Below are positions 10,567 through 21,107 of a DNA stretch of 64,000 nucleotides, piece after piece. Both the position numbers and the translations under genes were made by a program. Every line of letters starts with the position of its first letter. The stretch's first letter is position 1. The stretch is from Herpomyces periplanetae (lineage: Eukaryota; Ascomycota; Laboulbeniomycetes; Herpomycetales; Herpomycetaceae). The stretch covers positions 42,676-106,675 of the forward strand of contig WMKJ01000038.1 in assembly GCA_009733715.1 (NCBI GenBank). The letters run 5' to 3'. The notes under the pieces are model-generated. The model did no database searches, was not told where the DNA came from, and was given only the letters and a program-made list of their open reading frames with translations.

Positions 10567-11164
10567 TTTAAAAAAATATGTATAAAAATTATTTATTTAT
10601 AAAATGAATTTTTTCACTAACAAAAATTTGTTTATTCCAAAATCATATTATGAATTCTACAATTTCAAAATAATAAAAAAAAAAGTTTTAGAATCTTCGC
10701 ACACGCATGTACAAACGCTCTTACATGCACACATACATACATACGACCTCAAGATAACAATCTTGCACTACACTGGGAAAAAAATGTTAACCCTACCCTA
10801 CCCAACCGCCGATTAGCCTATGCAGTGCAAAACCCGCTCGAGTACACGATTCGATTATGTAACAAGTAGCGCAAAGTGTAGCTGAGGGGAGTACGGCTGC
10901 ACATCACACTGCATAAAATCTCGCCATTTCGTACAGTACCTGTACCAGATCGCATCGCATCGTATCGTAGTGTATCATACTGCCAAGCGTACTTCACAAG
11001 AAAATTTTCAAATAAAGCAATGACAGACAGAACCTCCACGTGAGCGAACCGTGATACAACGGCAGGTTGGGCGCAAGCGCCTGGTCGAGTAGTACGTAAA
11101 AGTGTATATGTGTAGCGTTAACTTCCGCGTGTACCGGATTGATGGATCGCTTTAGTGCGATCTA
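10567..11164. other. Intergenic spacer, IDI1 3' end to next start
   Basis: About 600 bp lie between the start of the unrecognised minus-strand gene and the IDI1 stop. The first 120 bp are AT-rich, as expected of a promoter. A short GATCGCATCGCATCGTATCG array at about 10950-10970 and a CACGTG at 11037-11042 are the only visible motifs. Confidence 0.45.
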
Positions 11165-11478
11165 TCAGGCTAACCGACGAATTGTTACATCATCGCAAGC
11201 TTCGGCTAAACGATTTTCAAGTAACATGTCCCACCATGTATACAACATTCCCGATTCGCATATCAAACGGAACCACGGGGTGAAAACGGGTTTATCGATT
11301 CGTGAGGTTTCGCGACTAGCTGTAAACATTTCCTTTAACTCTCGCACAGAAACATATTGTGTTTCTTCAACTTCGTTCGCGTTAACCTGAAGCGTCAAGT
11401 CTCCTATATCGTTCACTTGTAGAAACAAGATATAATCAACTGTGTATACACACGGATACACACGCGTAAATGATAATT

Positions 11479-11517
<39 letters not shown>

Positions 11518-12353
11518 AATACATATACACTCATACACATACACATACTCATACACGCACACTCATGCACGCGTATACACACAAGCACATACAAATGTAT
11601 ACACACACACACACATATATATATGCGCACGCCATTGTTGCATTAGCAGTATTCCTAAGCCGGTTGTTTCCGCGCGCTAATACACTCACTCTCATGCTCG
11701 CCCCATCTTCCATCACTTGGGGCTTTATAGTGTATCCTCGTTAAAAAGTTAATACGCTCTACATCAATTTCATCGGGTCGAACGCCCAATTCATGCTGCA
11801 ATTTACGCTTAGCTGCAAGCTTTACACCGTAAACAGCCGATGAAAGTTTGTTAAGTCCACACTCATTGGTAAGGCCAATTTCAGCGGGATAGTCAGCCAA
11901 AGGATGTGAGCAGCATGAATTGGTCCACATGCCGGGGAAGGTGATTTTGGAATTAGCGCGTTTTTGTAATAGTAAACGACCGTGTCCATCAAAGACAAAC
12001 ACGCTGAAAGCACGGTGCAAGTAATTGCTGTGCGTAATATTGCCCATTAGGTGGCCTGTATTTCCCCTCTTGCGAAGGTGAACATTTAGTGATTTAATAA
12101 TTTAATGGTTGGTTATTGAATTGAATAAAGAAAAAAAAGGTCAAGCGTATTTGAATGCGATAATGGGCAAATTAACAAAAATCCCCCGAAACTTACACGT
12201 CTTTTTACTACCGTAGCCAATTACACCATCATTTTCATCCACCATAAGACACATTTCACGCATTAATCGAGATTGTTCAGCATCATAACCACGTTCATCA
12301 TCACCATTAATACCATCATGATCCCTAAAAATGGGCAACACGGGCAATTCCAT
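11165..12353 (-). CDS. IDI1: Isopentenyl-diphosphate delta-isomerase
   Basis: Interconverts isopentenyl and dimethylallyl diphosphate, an essential step to sterols, dolichol and prenyl groups. Exons on the minus strand are 12353-12197, 12055-11690 and 11439-11165, with phases closing exactly (265 aa). Splice donors are GTAAGT and GTGAGT; acceptors end TACAG and CACAG. The first join restores K-K-T-C-H-L, the second W-G-E-H-E-I-D-Y, both conserved family stretches. The Nudix fold carries T-N-S-C-C-S-H-P-L with catalytic Cys101, and W-G-E-H-E with metal/catalytic Glu172 and Glu174. Length is close to the usual 230-290 aa. The 250-nt second intron is nearly filled by CA/TA microsatellite. No peroxisomal or mitochondrial signal is obvious. 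Very secure assignment. Confidence 0.96.
11484..11610. repeat. CA-rich microsatellite inside IDI1 intron 2
   Basis: A pure (CA)n tract at about 11486-11512 is followed by degenerate ACAT/CACA repeats to about 11610. It lies wholly within the intron 11440-11689. Frames through it encode only Cys/Val or His/Thr repeats. Confidence 0.85.
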
Positions 12354-12801
12354 GGCTAATTAAGCACAGATAAAATCGATAAAATTATCAATTCAAGACA
12401 AATTCGCAAATTATTTCCTTTTTTTGGTTATATGTTATGTTTTTCAGGGAAAATCTCAAGATAAAATCTTTTCATCTCTCCCGGTTAAGGCCAACGTCAA
12501 CGTGGCCCAAGTGTACCGAGCGTTATGTAAGCGAAAAGATTGAGAGGAATGTCTGATAAGATGAGGCTTGTCGAGGCGTGGCGAAGGAGGAGAAGAGTAG
12601 GGGAACATTATTACAGTGAAATTGGCTAGAAAAGGACAAGTTGATTCAATGACTAATATAAACAGAAGAGATGTAGCGGGAAAACACTAAAACCCATCCC
12701 AGGAAAGGGCATGTACAGGGTCACGTGTCGGGGAGAGGGTGGCACGGTAGTTGAAAGAATGGCGCAGAAAGGAGGTGAGGAGGGATAGAGACGATGGAGA
12801 A
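12354..12801. other. IDI1 upstream spacer
   Basis: Promoter-side spacer of IDI1, also the 3' side of the next minus-strand gene. One CACGTG at 12722-12727 lies about 370 bp upstream of the IDI1 start. Nothing else recognisable. Confidence 0.45.
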
Positions 12802-13503
12802 TTAACAAAGATTTAAGGTAATGTTAAGAGAATCACATTGGTGCATCCAGGCTTGGGAACCGTTAACGTGTCCGTAAGTATCACGCCATGGTTGTGGAGG
12901 ATATAATTTACGTGCAGTTCCGTCAGGTAACTTTTCATACCAACAAGGTTGACACAAAAAATCGAGAAATGCATCAGGATACTTCAGGGCACAGCGCATC
13001 ACGTGCAAAAACCAACAAGCAGCGCGGGCGCGAGTACCGAGGAATTGTATAATGTAACATCTTCGGGGAAGAAAACGATTTGAAAGTATGTAAATTTGAC
13101 GTTCAGTATACGCAGCGGTGCCGGGACGTTTAAGATCTTCACGCCAGCGTCGATAATTTGCGGTAGTGTGCCACTTTTGAGCATCACTTCGTAACCACCA
13201 TCGTATACGACCCGGGGTATACATTTCCATACGCTTCATATGCCATACACGTTCAGGGCTAAGCAATTCATTTTCACTTCGTGCACTCCAATGATACTCG
13301 TGAATTTCTTTCTTTATCTGTTCAATTAACCCATTTTCCCAATTATTTTTGATCATTGGTTTGTGAATTGACACGTAGGCTTGTTCATCATCGCTATTTC
13401 CACTACGTATCGAGCTAACGTTTTCCAATTTAACGGCAACTTGTCCTTTTAACATTCCCCCTAACAGAAATACTCCAATTGTCCATAATTTGTTTAATTT
13501 CAT
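12802..13503 (-). CDS. Secreted uncharacterised protein, Trp/Arg/Cys-rich
   Basis: A 233-aa single-exon frame beginning Met-Lys-Leu-Asn with a clear signal peptide (hydrophobic core T-I-G-V-F-L-L-G-G-M-L, about residues 8-18). The first in-frame ATG is at 13503. The mature part is very rich in Trp and Arg (for example R-I-R-W-W-L-R and Y-R-R-W-R-E-D). It has a C-terminal half with Cys in C-Y-I-I, A-A-C-W-F, M-R-C-A, L-C-Q-P-C-W-Y and H-Q-C, ending in Leu-Cys. I recognise no family. The signal peptide and Cys spacing suggest a disulphide-bonded secreted or lumenal protein. It could be a lineage-specific secreted protein or an ER-resident factor; no evidence decides. Confidence 0.6.
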   Translation of the reverse strand: MKLNKLWTIGVFLLGGMLKGQVAVKLENVSSIRSGNSDDEQAYVSIHKPMIKNNWENGLIEQIKKEIHEYHWSARSENELLSPERVWHMKRMEMYTPGRIRWWLRSDAQKWHTTANYRRWREDLKRPGTAAYTERQIYILSNRFLPRRCYIIQFLGTRARAACWFLHVMRCALKYPDAFLDFLCQPCWYEKLPDGTARKLYPPQPWRDTYGHVNGSQAWMHQCDSLNITLNLC

Positions 13504-14653
13504 GCCCAATATTGAACTGGGCTGCCCGCAGTAGGCTGGTTGGTTGGTGTAAAAAACTTATATATCAAGGTAAAACGAACGTTAATCAACAGCGAACGCA
13601 ATAGGGTGTTGCGAGGGTGGTTTGCAATGAAAAAGAACGTGGCTAGCCCATTAAAATAATGTCAACGCGAGATTCCCTAATTGGATATATTTTTTCATAG
13701 TACCCCAAAGTATTCGGTTCACCCACTCGCCCACCCTCAGAGATGTTTTAACTACCTTCTGACGGCGGCCTGGGACCAATTTATCCAAGGTCACTTCACA
13801 CCACATTACGCCTGTCATCCCATCAAGTTTGTGTACTATGCATGTGTGCATGCATGCACACATGCATACGTGCGTGCACGCTTGCCTAGGAATGACCTAG
13901 CCGCCGTTCATACGCCCCGAACCATACAAATTCTTTTGTATACACCAAATATACGGCCAAAACAGACAAATTCTCGGATATGATGAAAACGGGTGGGTAA
14001 GTGTGTACGTGTACTTAGGTGCATACGACTAGTCAAGCATAATAAATGAGGACAAACAAAAAAGCACGAAGGATTGGCGAAACCTAACTCTAAATAACCT
14101 GACAGCCCAAATAAACTTAAAAGTACATGATTAACATCAAGCAAACCTCAATAGCACATAAATACCCTTACATATGTCACGCCCCTTGAGATCAACTCGT
14201 ACACTACACACATTAAACACGGCAAAGTGCAGCGCAGCGCAACACAACGACACAAGACAAGATAAGACAACATGGAACGGCACAGCACAGTACAACACAA
14301 GCAACCAAGGGCAATTAACCAAATTTACTCCAGATTAAATGAAATTCACACTGCACAGCTTGCAAATCATGTTGCCCAGCTGTAACAAGTGGAGCCACAC
14401 GGTCAGAAAGCATATCAATTAGAGTAAATAAGCCGGGTCCACGATCAACATACGTGATTTAGCGGCAAAGCCATCCGGGTTTCGATAAAAGATCGGGATG
14501 ATGAATCAAAGGAAATTCATACACCAGTGCACTTCACCAGTAAATACAGACGGCGTACGCGAACTAAAGAGACCAGATAAAACAAAACTAATCGCTCAAC
14601 ATGGAAAACTCACATGAATTGCGGCGGTTTCGTATAATTAAAACGTTCAACTG
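13504..14653. other. Intergenic region with alternating purine-pyrimidine tract
   Basis: About 1.15 kb without a credible gene. An alternating CATG/TGCA tract at about 13838-13880 is self-complementary and could form Z-DNA or cruciform. A GCACAGCAC/ACAAGACAAG purine-rich stretch follows at 14220-14310. Open frames here are low-complexity translations. Confidence 0.5.
13838..13880. repeat. Alternating purine-pyrimidine, self-complementary tract
   Basis: Near-perfect run of TGTGCATGCATGCACACATGC-type steps. The sequence is largely its own reverse complement. Possible non-B DNA; also a likely source of misassembly. Confidence 0.6.
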
Positions 14654-15983
14654 TTAGGAAACGTTTAAACCTGCTAAACTACCGGCATTCGCTAACTCAT
14701 TCGTCCCGAAAGCATCTAATGATCGTGATACAGCACCGGCGGTTGTTCCCGATTGACCCGACCAAACAGCTCCGCCGGAACTGGGTGAAACGTTTAGAAA
14801 ATCGGCCAGATTGAAACGTGGGCATGGTGTATTGCACGATAAACCAAAAAAACTGTTTGAATTTGAGTTAGGAGTATACATGACGGAAGATGGCAACGAG
14901 GTTAATCTTGCAGCAGCAGCGGCAGCAGCAGAGGTACCCGTACTAGTACTGGTTATGGCACTTATACCCGTACCAGATTCGGATACTCCATGCCTAGAGG
15001 GAGTATGAGGCTCAATGCAAGACGTTAAACCAATGAGTTTACTCGTACTACATTTTGGAGTAGCCGGTTTAGAAGCTGGGGATGTTAAGCCAACGGGAGG
15101 AGAGGATCTTATGGCTCGGGCACTTTCACTGCGAGATGAGAAGTCGGGTATGGCGATATCTTCATCATCGCCCTCAGATCGACTTGATGATCCAAACAGT
15201 AAATCGTCACCCAAGGAAACGGATGATTCATCGGAAAAAAGCGTTTGATCGTTTAATGAAGATTGATCGAAATTGCCACAGTCAGGAGAGGAATGTTGTA
15301 AAGAATGGGATAATCTCCAACATGAAGGGTCCGGTTGTCGGGCCACTAATGAGGAACAACAAGGTTGCTTTAAACCATTTGGTTTTTTGAAGGAATTTTT
15401 ACGCTGAAAATTTCGTTCCAGGGAGTATAAATGGGAATTATCACAAAAGGAGAAGCCAGAGCATCTGTGAAAGTGATCAGTAGGTATGAATGGTTGACGA
15501 TAGCTTGATAGGGAAGGCCTTCGGTAAGTAGACGTGGCCGCGGTAATACTGTCACAGTAAGGAAATGATTGGTTGGGGACTATGGAAAAATCTAGGCCGG
15601 ATATGGCGGTGGATGGAACACTGGAGGGGAAGTAAATGTCGGAGGAAGAGCGATCGGAATAAGGTTCAAAGACCAATCTTGGACGTTTACGCTGTTGTAA
15701 TTGTAGTTCAACTTTAGGTTCAATTGCGTCTAGGCTCATTTTTTCCCAGCCATTTTGAATTTTAACGTTTGCCAAAGCGAGTCTATTTCGGAGGGCCCAA
15801 GTCATCTAGAAGGTGAAAAAGGGAAAGGTTAGTGGAAAAAATAAGGAATAAGTAGAAGGAAGATGAAAATATTGCGCAAACCTTTGAGACTTGAGCTCGT
15901 CGTAATACTTTCAAGGCAACATCGTTGGAGTAAGATTGAGAGGGGGTTGAAGGAAGGGAATTTTCCATTTGAATGGTACTCAT
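14654..15983 (-). CDS. Whi5/Nrm1-like G1/S transcriptional repressor
   Basis: Exons on the minus strand are 15983-15882 and 15805-14654 (417 aa, phase 0; the 76-nt intron starts GTTTGC and ends CTAG). The conserved N-terminal block runs across the splice: V-L-R-R-A-Q-V-S-K then M-T-W-A-L-R-N-R-L-A-L-A and V-K-I-Q-N-G-W-E-K (about 27-60). This R-L-x-L-A-x-x-K-V-x-x-G-W signature is what I associate with the Whi5/Nrm1 family, which binds SBF/MBF and delays the G1/S programme. The middle is Ser-rich with many S/T-P sites, consistent with CDK phosphorylation. Residues 365-373, F-N-L-A-D-F-L-N-V before S-P-S-S, look like the short C-terminal motif of filamentous-ascomycete members. A poly-Ala run is at about 295-305. 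Family assignment is by motif, not by structure. Confidence 0.7.
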
Positions 15984-17453
15984 GATGTTGAATAACGATA
16001 TGTGGAATAAATTTAGAGGGGAAGGAAAGAAGGAAAAGATAATAGATTTGAGGTTTGGTAAGTTGGGCAAATTTAGTAGAGTGACACAATCATGTATGCG
16101 GACGGAAAGCGAGAGTAGACAAAAAAAGGAAGGGGATCAATGAAGAGTAGAGAGGGAGATAGTGGCGGCGAGGGTTCTGGGGAGATGAAGAATAGATGGA
16201 GAAATGAAAATTCAGGGGTTAGAAGAATTGAAAGAGGGTAAGCAGAAATGGAGTTTAGGAAGAATGAGAGAGTGTGTGGATAAAGGGATTGGAGTAGCGG
16301 AGAGTGAGAAATTCGGCGGGGAGGAAAGGATAGCGAACGAAGAAGAATGGTGGGAGGGAGAGAAAGATGAATGAATAAGAGAGTGTGAAGATTATTATTT
16401 GTATGGTAAGGTAAGGCGAAAAGAGTGAACGGTGATTGATGGAAATGATGCCAGGAAAACAAAGGGGAACAAGGCTTGGCAAAACAATAAGTTTGCAGGT
16501 TAGTAATCTGAGACGGGGAGGGGAGCGGAAGAGAGTGGAGGAGAAGGGAAGGGAAGGGAAGGGAAAGGGAAGGGAAGGGAAGGGAAAGGGAAGAGAAGGG
16601 TATATGTGTGCAATGAGCAAGGTTGAAAAGGTTGTTCGAGGAGGGACAAGACAAATTTAATAATGTCAACGGGCACCCGCGGAATCAGAGTGGAATGATA
16701 AAAGGGTTCAACGTTTCAAAGTTGAAGATGATGAAAAGAAGGACTAGAGACAACGGGATGAGATGCTCAAGGGACACGACACGATATGACCCGATACAAC
16801 ACAAAACAACAGAATACGACACTGCGAAAAATGTGGAGAGAAAAAGAGTACAGATGAGCAAGTAATAGTGATAATGTTAGGAAAAATTAACAAAATAATG
16901 AGTTGGATAGGTAGCAAAGGTCGGTGGTGAAAGCCCGCCCCTCTACTCGGTTAATGGGGAGAGTGGGTAGTAGAGAATACAGAGGAGATGGGGCAGGCAG
17001 ACAGTACAGAACAAAATTTGGCAAAGAATGATAAAATTATCGAATATAATGGAATTGAATGAATAGGGAATGCAAGAGTAAATTGACGAAAATTTTGGAC
17101 GAATCTCACCAGAATAACACATTCACCTTAGGCATGCACACGAAAAAATTCAGTAATAAAGAGAAGATAAAGCAACATGCATAAATTAAGGCAAGTGATA
17201 AAGTAGAAGGGTTAATTCAAGCAAGCAGAAAGGCAGAGAGGCGATAGATAAAGAGGAAGATGAAACAGTGTTCGTCAGGGTATCTTTGTAGATAACCTTT
17301 TTGAGAAGATCATACGCATACGTATAAGCAGTGGATAAACTAGTGTAAAAAGTGGCAAACTTGGAAGAATTGAAGTAAATGGGAAACGGAACAAAAGTTA
17401 GAATAAACATATGCAAAGGGGGAAGAAGCAGAAGAAGATGAAATAGAAGAGAG
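15984..17453. other. Upstream region of Whi5-like gene, purine-rich
   Basis: The plus strand is strongly A/G-rich over more than a kilobase, with an almost pure GGGAA repeat at its centre. The long minus-strand frames here are Leu/Pro/Ser/Phe translations of that bias and are not called. Confidence 0.55.
16543..16599. repeat. (GGGAA)n homopurine repeat
   Basis: About eleven imperfect GGGAA/GGGAAA units on the plus strand, preceded by more A/G-only sequence. Located about 0.6 kb upstream of the Whi5-like start. Homopurine-homopyrimidine mirror tracts can form triplexes; that is inference. Confidence 0.8.
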
Positions 17454-17485
17454 ATGAAGAATATTTTGGAAGAGATGTGGAGCGA

Positions 17486-17692
17486 ATGTCGGCTAAATTA
17501 TCCCACGATCTTCGGCAAATTGCCAGCGCCGCCCTCGATCCGGCCCAAATCGCCCGATTATGTAATTCCGGTGGGCGGCGCCGGAGGACTGCCGCCACGG
17601 GCGGTCTGCCTAGGCACTCCATCACCATTTTCCCCTCCGTATCCATTTTCCCTCGGTTGTTTCCCCTCCCTTCTCTTCTGCTTAACATTTAA
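17486..17692 (+). other. GC-rich island with possible short reading frame
   Basis: The sequence between about 17505 and 17615 is far more GC-rich than anything around it. A frame from the ATG at 17486 reads M-S-A-K-L-S-H-D-L-R-Q-I-A then D-P-A-Q-I-A-R-L, helical-looking, with G/C at most third positions, before becoming Arg-rich and low-complexity (68 aa). GGCGGC/GCCGCC and CCGCC/GGCGG complementary pairs could fold a stable RNA. Neither a protein family nor a known RNA was recognised. Confidence 0.25.
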
Positions 17693-18108
17693 AGCTATCC
17701 TGTAATTTGCTACTACTACTGGGCTTACTCTATTACCAATTTATACAATCATGCTATTACAACAAAAATCATACTTACATCCTCAATTCCATCTGTGCCT
17801 CTCGTCTCTACATGCTCGAGCATTCCATCCGAGTCTTCCAGACAACACTCTTTTTCCCCTGTACTCGTCAAATCTTCAATATTACCCGTAAACCCGGCAA
17901 ATATATACATCTTACTCGCGCTACATCTACCAATATACTTTATCTACCTTGCAGAATCCATGACCTTTACACAATAATTAATCGGAAAATTTCATGATTA
18001 TGCCTACGCCCACTTTCTCCTATCCTTACCACTTTTCTTTAACCATTATCTCCCGCTTTGACACTAAGCCAAACCTTGACCCGACAAAACTACTCTATTC
18101 ATTCATTT

Positions 18109-18120
18109 CCCCCCCCCCCC
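18109..18120. repeat. Poly-C tract
   Basis: Twelve consecutive C residues in an otherwise AT-rich region. Likely length-unstable and error-prone in sequencing. Confidence 0.85.
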
Positions 18121-19890
18121 TGTACTCGTAAATCTAGCCATCATGCATGCTGCACAATTGGTCAAATAAAACAAATCCAACTACAAAATATAATCCAATC
18201 CCCTCCTGTACTCCTCTCCCCCTCTATTCGTTAACACCCGACCGAGTTACTCGTGAATTAAATTAATCACTCGCCTCTTTAAGATTACCCTCTCTTTCCG
18301 TCCCGATTTGCTTCGCTTCGTATACCCTTAATATTAAGGGAACGTATATATCTCACGCCTCTTAACTATTAATCGTTTAAACTTTCTTATATTCCCTCCC
18401 CTTCCCCCCCTTCAACTCTTTATTACGCCACACTTACGCACTCCGGCTAACAAATTTATTCAAACTTAACCCATAAAATCTTCTACCTTTACTTGAGTAG
18501 TCCTAGACAACATCACCCCTCTGCTACTTTAAAATGCTATCATGTTACTTACTCAGAGGTTAATTCATCAATAATTCGGCCCGCTGACTCTCAACCCTAT
18601 TGTTAAAAAGTTGTCCCAATCTCTCTCGTTAATTCCTTCTACGTATACTACACTGTCAACCTTAGCCCTACCATAAATTACCAGTCCAAAATTTACATTT
18701 ACCGGTCAAAAACCTGCTCAATCTTACACTGAAACGCTAATCTACCGATTTGCACACTATCCCTTACTTTGGAATCGTTATCCAAATAACCTCCCTATAC
18801 TATGCCGGCAAACTTGCTTGCTAGTTAACTTCCCATATACATTATCATGTCAGCTTGTAATCGTTCCCATCCCCCGTGTATTTGTATATCCGCAATTTGA
18901 AGGGTACGATTTCGAGGTACGTAATACGCATAGTTAGTGAAACAGTCCGATGCAGCAGGGGGGAAAAATTTTCATTAGTCTCGCGGCCAAAAATATTATT
19001 CTTCGTCCGTGTAAATGTAAAAAGTAAGTTAGATTAAATCTTGAACTTTTCTTTCGTGTAATAAACATGACTGTCTACTTTCTTCTGCGTATACATGAAA
19101 AACTAAATTTCATACATTGAAGGTAGTTGTATATGATAAAACTACTCTAATAAAGAATTGGCCGAATAAATCAATCAAAAAAACAGTTGGGATGAAAATG
19201 TAGTACCCAATCAAGTATATCATCATTTAGTGAGAGAGGCGGCGGGTTCTTTTGTGAAACTGACCCGACCGACCTGACCCGATTCATGGTAAAACAAGGG
19301 CAGGCGTATAAGGGAAAATCGTTTATATGCGATAAGTTAGACAACCAAAGTAGTAAATATCAGTTAAAATCCACATTAACCTGTGTAATTAGCTTGTAAT
19401 TAATTGCCAGAAAAATACCACAGAAACATAAACAAATTGAATTCGTGCACTTTTATATATACATTAGGAGTTGATACTTACCAAAATGTCCCCATCTAAT
19501 TCAGACTAGCCTGTAGAATTATAATAATCTGACCAAGCGTAACCATAAATTATACCAAAGACACTTCTGCTGAAAATTAAAGTGTTGGCGGTTTATGATC
19601 AACTTGATTGATTGAGTGATTCGATAAATATTTCTTAAAATTCCTGTTATATACACATCCAACAAATAAACTACCCAAGAAGAAACCATGATTTAATTTA
19701 AACGGGTAAGTAGGGTTTAAAAGGTAGTTGAGAATGCTTGTTAAATCATAATTCCCCCCAAAAAACTTACATTTGCATGAATCGAATAACAAAATAAGAG
19801 AAATAGGTAGACCCCAAAAGATAAATGTAAACTGGACCCGATTTGTCTGCTATGGGAACGTTATATATAGTTAATCGTATCAGGCACGGA

Positions 19891-19926
19891 CACGCACGCA
19901 CGCACGCACGCACGCACACACACACG
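19891..19926. repeat. (CACG)n-(CA)n microsatellite
   Basis: Six ACGC tetramers followed by about six CA dinucleotides; the third large CA-type array in the window, after those in the ALE1 and IDI1 introns. Confidence 0.85.
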
Positions 19927-20137
19927 TAACAAAAGGTGATTTTAAAGGGGAATAATATCAGAGGTTACATATATATATACACTTTGAGAATATCATGAAA
20001 GTTAACGCTGAAACTTCCCCCCAAAGAAGTCCATCAAAATTCTTCACTTTCCCAAAATGTTTCCCCTAAAGTCATCCCAAACTTCACCCTCAAACCCCTC
20101 CTGCCAAATAAGGAAGACCCGTTCTTTCTCTAGAATC

Positions 20138-20338
20138 TCAAACATCTTTCTCGAAGCCTTCCGCGCCGCCGATTCGGGGTGAGAATCTAGTTTCATCCCA
20201 GAAAGGCAGGACCGTACCATATTGCATAAATTTCCGTTTCACATCGTCTGTGAATTCTGATAATGTGGCTAATGCTCTGCGATTCGCCTCGCATGCCCTT
20301 CGTTTATCATGACTAATCCAACATGTTATATAAGCCAT
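20138..20338 (-). CDS. Possible small protein, 66 aa
   Basis: A short frame starting M-A-Y-I-T-C-W-I-S-H-D-K-R-R-A-C and ending G-A-E-G-F-E-K-D-V. Composition is balanced, unlike the low-complexity frames around it, with a helix-like middle (E-A-N-R-R-A-L-A-T-L-S-E-F). I recognise no family. A perfect TCACGTGA palindrome (20345-20352) lies 6 bp before the ATG. That is too close for an ordinary promoter element, so either the leader is extremely short or the frame is spurious. Confidence 0.3.
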   Translation of the reverse strand: MAYITCWISHDKRRACEANRRALATLSEFTDDVKRKFMQYGTVLPFWDETRFSPRIGGAEGFEKDV

Positions 20339-20344
20339 GTGCTA

Positions 20345-20352
20345 TCACGTGA
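20345..20352. promoter_or_regulatory. TCACGTGA E-box
   Basis: An 8-bp perfect palindrome matching the Cbf1/Pho4-type site. About 760 bp upstream of ETP1 and 6 bp upstream of a doubtful small minus-strand frame. Confidence 0.35.
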
Positions 20353-21107
20353 TCTCCGCTTTTGGTGGGATAAATAAGGGAAAATTGATTGAATTTGAAC
20401 GTTTTTAAGTAACTTTCTTTAATTTTTTCTTTGCATCTCCAAAATAAATACCTTTTTATGCCCTTTTTTTTTCAATACTTCAATCCAGTTGAAACAAAAT
20501 TAATACTTACTTTGTACAAATTATTTCTCCTACATCTCCACATTCTCTCTAAAAAGAAACTTCCTCTTACAATAGGAAAGTTTATTTTGCTTTCTTATAG
20601 TTTGTCACGCCGCCCATACAGTTTCTTACAGGTTTATGTCAACCCCCATTCTCTCTTCGGATATCTTCTCTACAAACCCTAAACACTGATTAAAATCATT
20701 TACAGGGTAAAATCGTTAATCAACTTTTCCGTCGTAGCCTGCGCCCTCGTCTGCGCGCTCGTAACTATGGAGATTTAGAAACATTTATTGTCAAAGTCAG
20801 CCGACACACGGACTAGTTAAATGAATACACACCACAAATCTTACTCTTTTACATGAGCTACATCCTAAACCAGTTTCATTCAATCAAGGTGAAATTTGGG
20901 CCTAGTATACATGAGCTTTACTCACTTATCGATTGAACTACGTGGTTTCAAAATTTACCTACCTTTACCATCAAAACCTTAATCACAACTTTATTCACCT
21001 ATTTCCTCTCTTACCTCCAAATAACTCACCCAACAAAACTGTCACCCTACATAAATCCGCCCATCGTTCACAGTAAACTTCAAGGGTAAAGGAAAAGCCT
21101 TCCAAAC

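Larger units (their letters stand above)
17693..21107. other. Long intergenic region
   Basis: About 3.4 kb without a convincing gene, C/T-rich on the plus strand up to about 18.9 kb and AT-rich after. It contains a 12-C run (18109-18120), a CACG microsatellite (19891-19926) and one short minus-strand frame (20138-20338) that is listed separately. Confidence 0.5.

Noticed and set aside
16073-16669. 198-aa Leu/Pro/Ser/Phe-rich frame on the minus strand
   Set aside because: It is a translation of the homopurine GGGAA-type region. Parallel low-complexity frames exist in other phases.
17186-17416. 76-aa minus-strand frame
   Set aside because: No family, low-complexity ends, and located in the purine-biased spacer.
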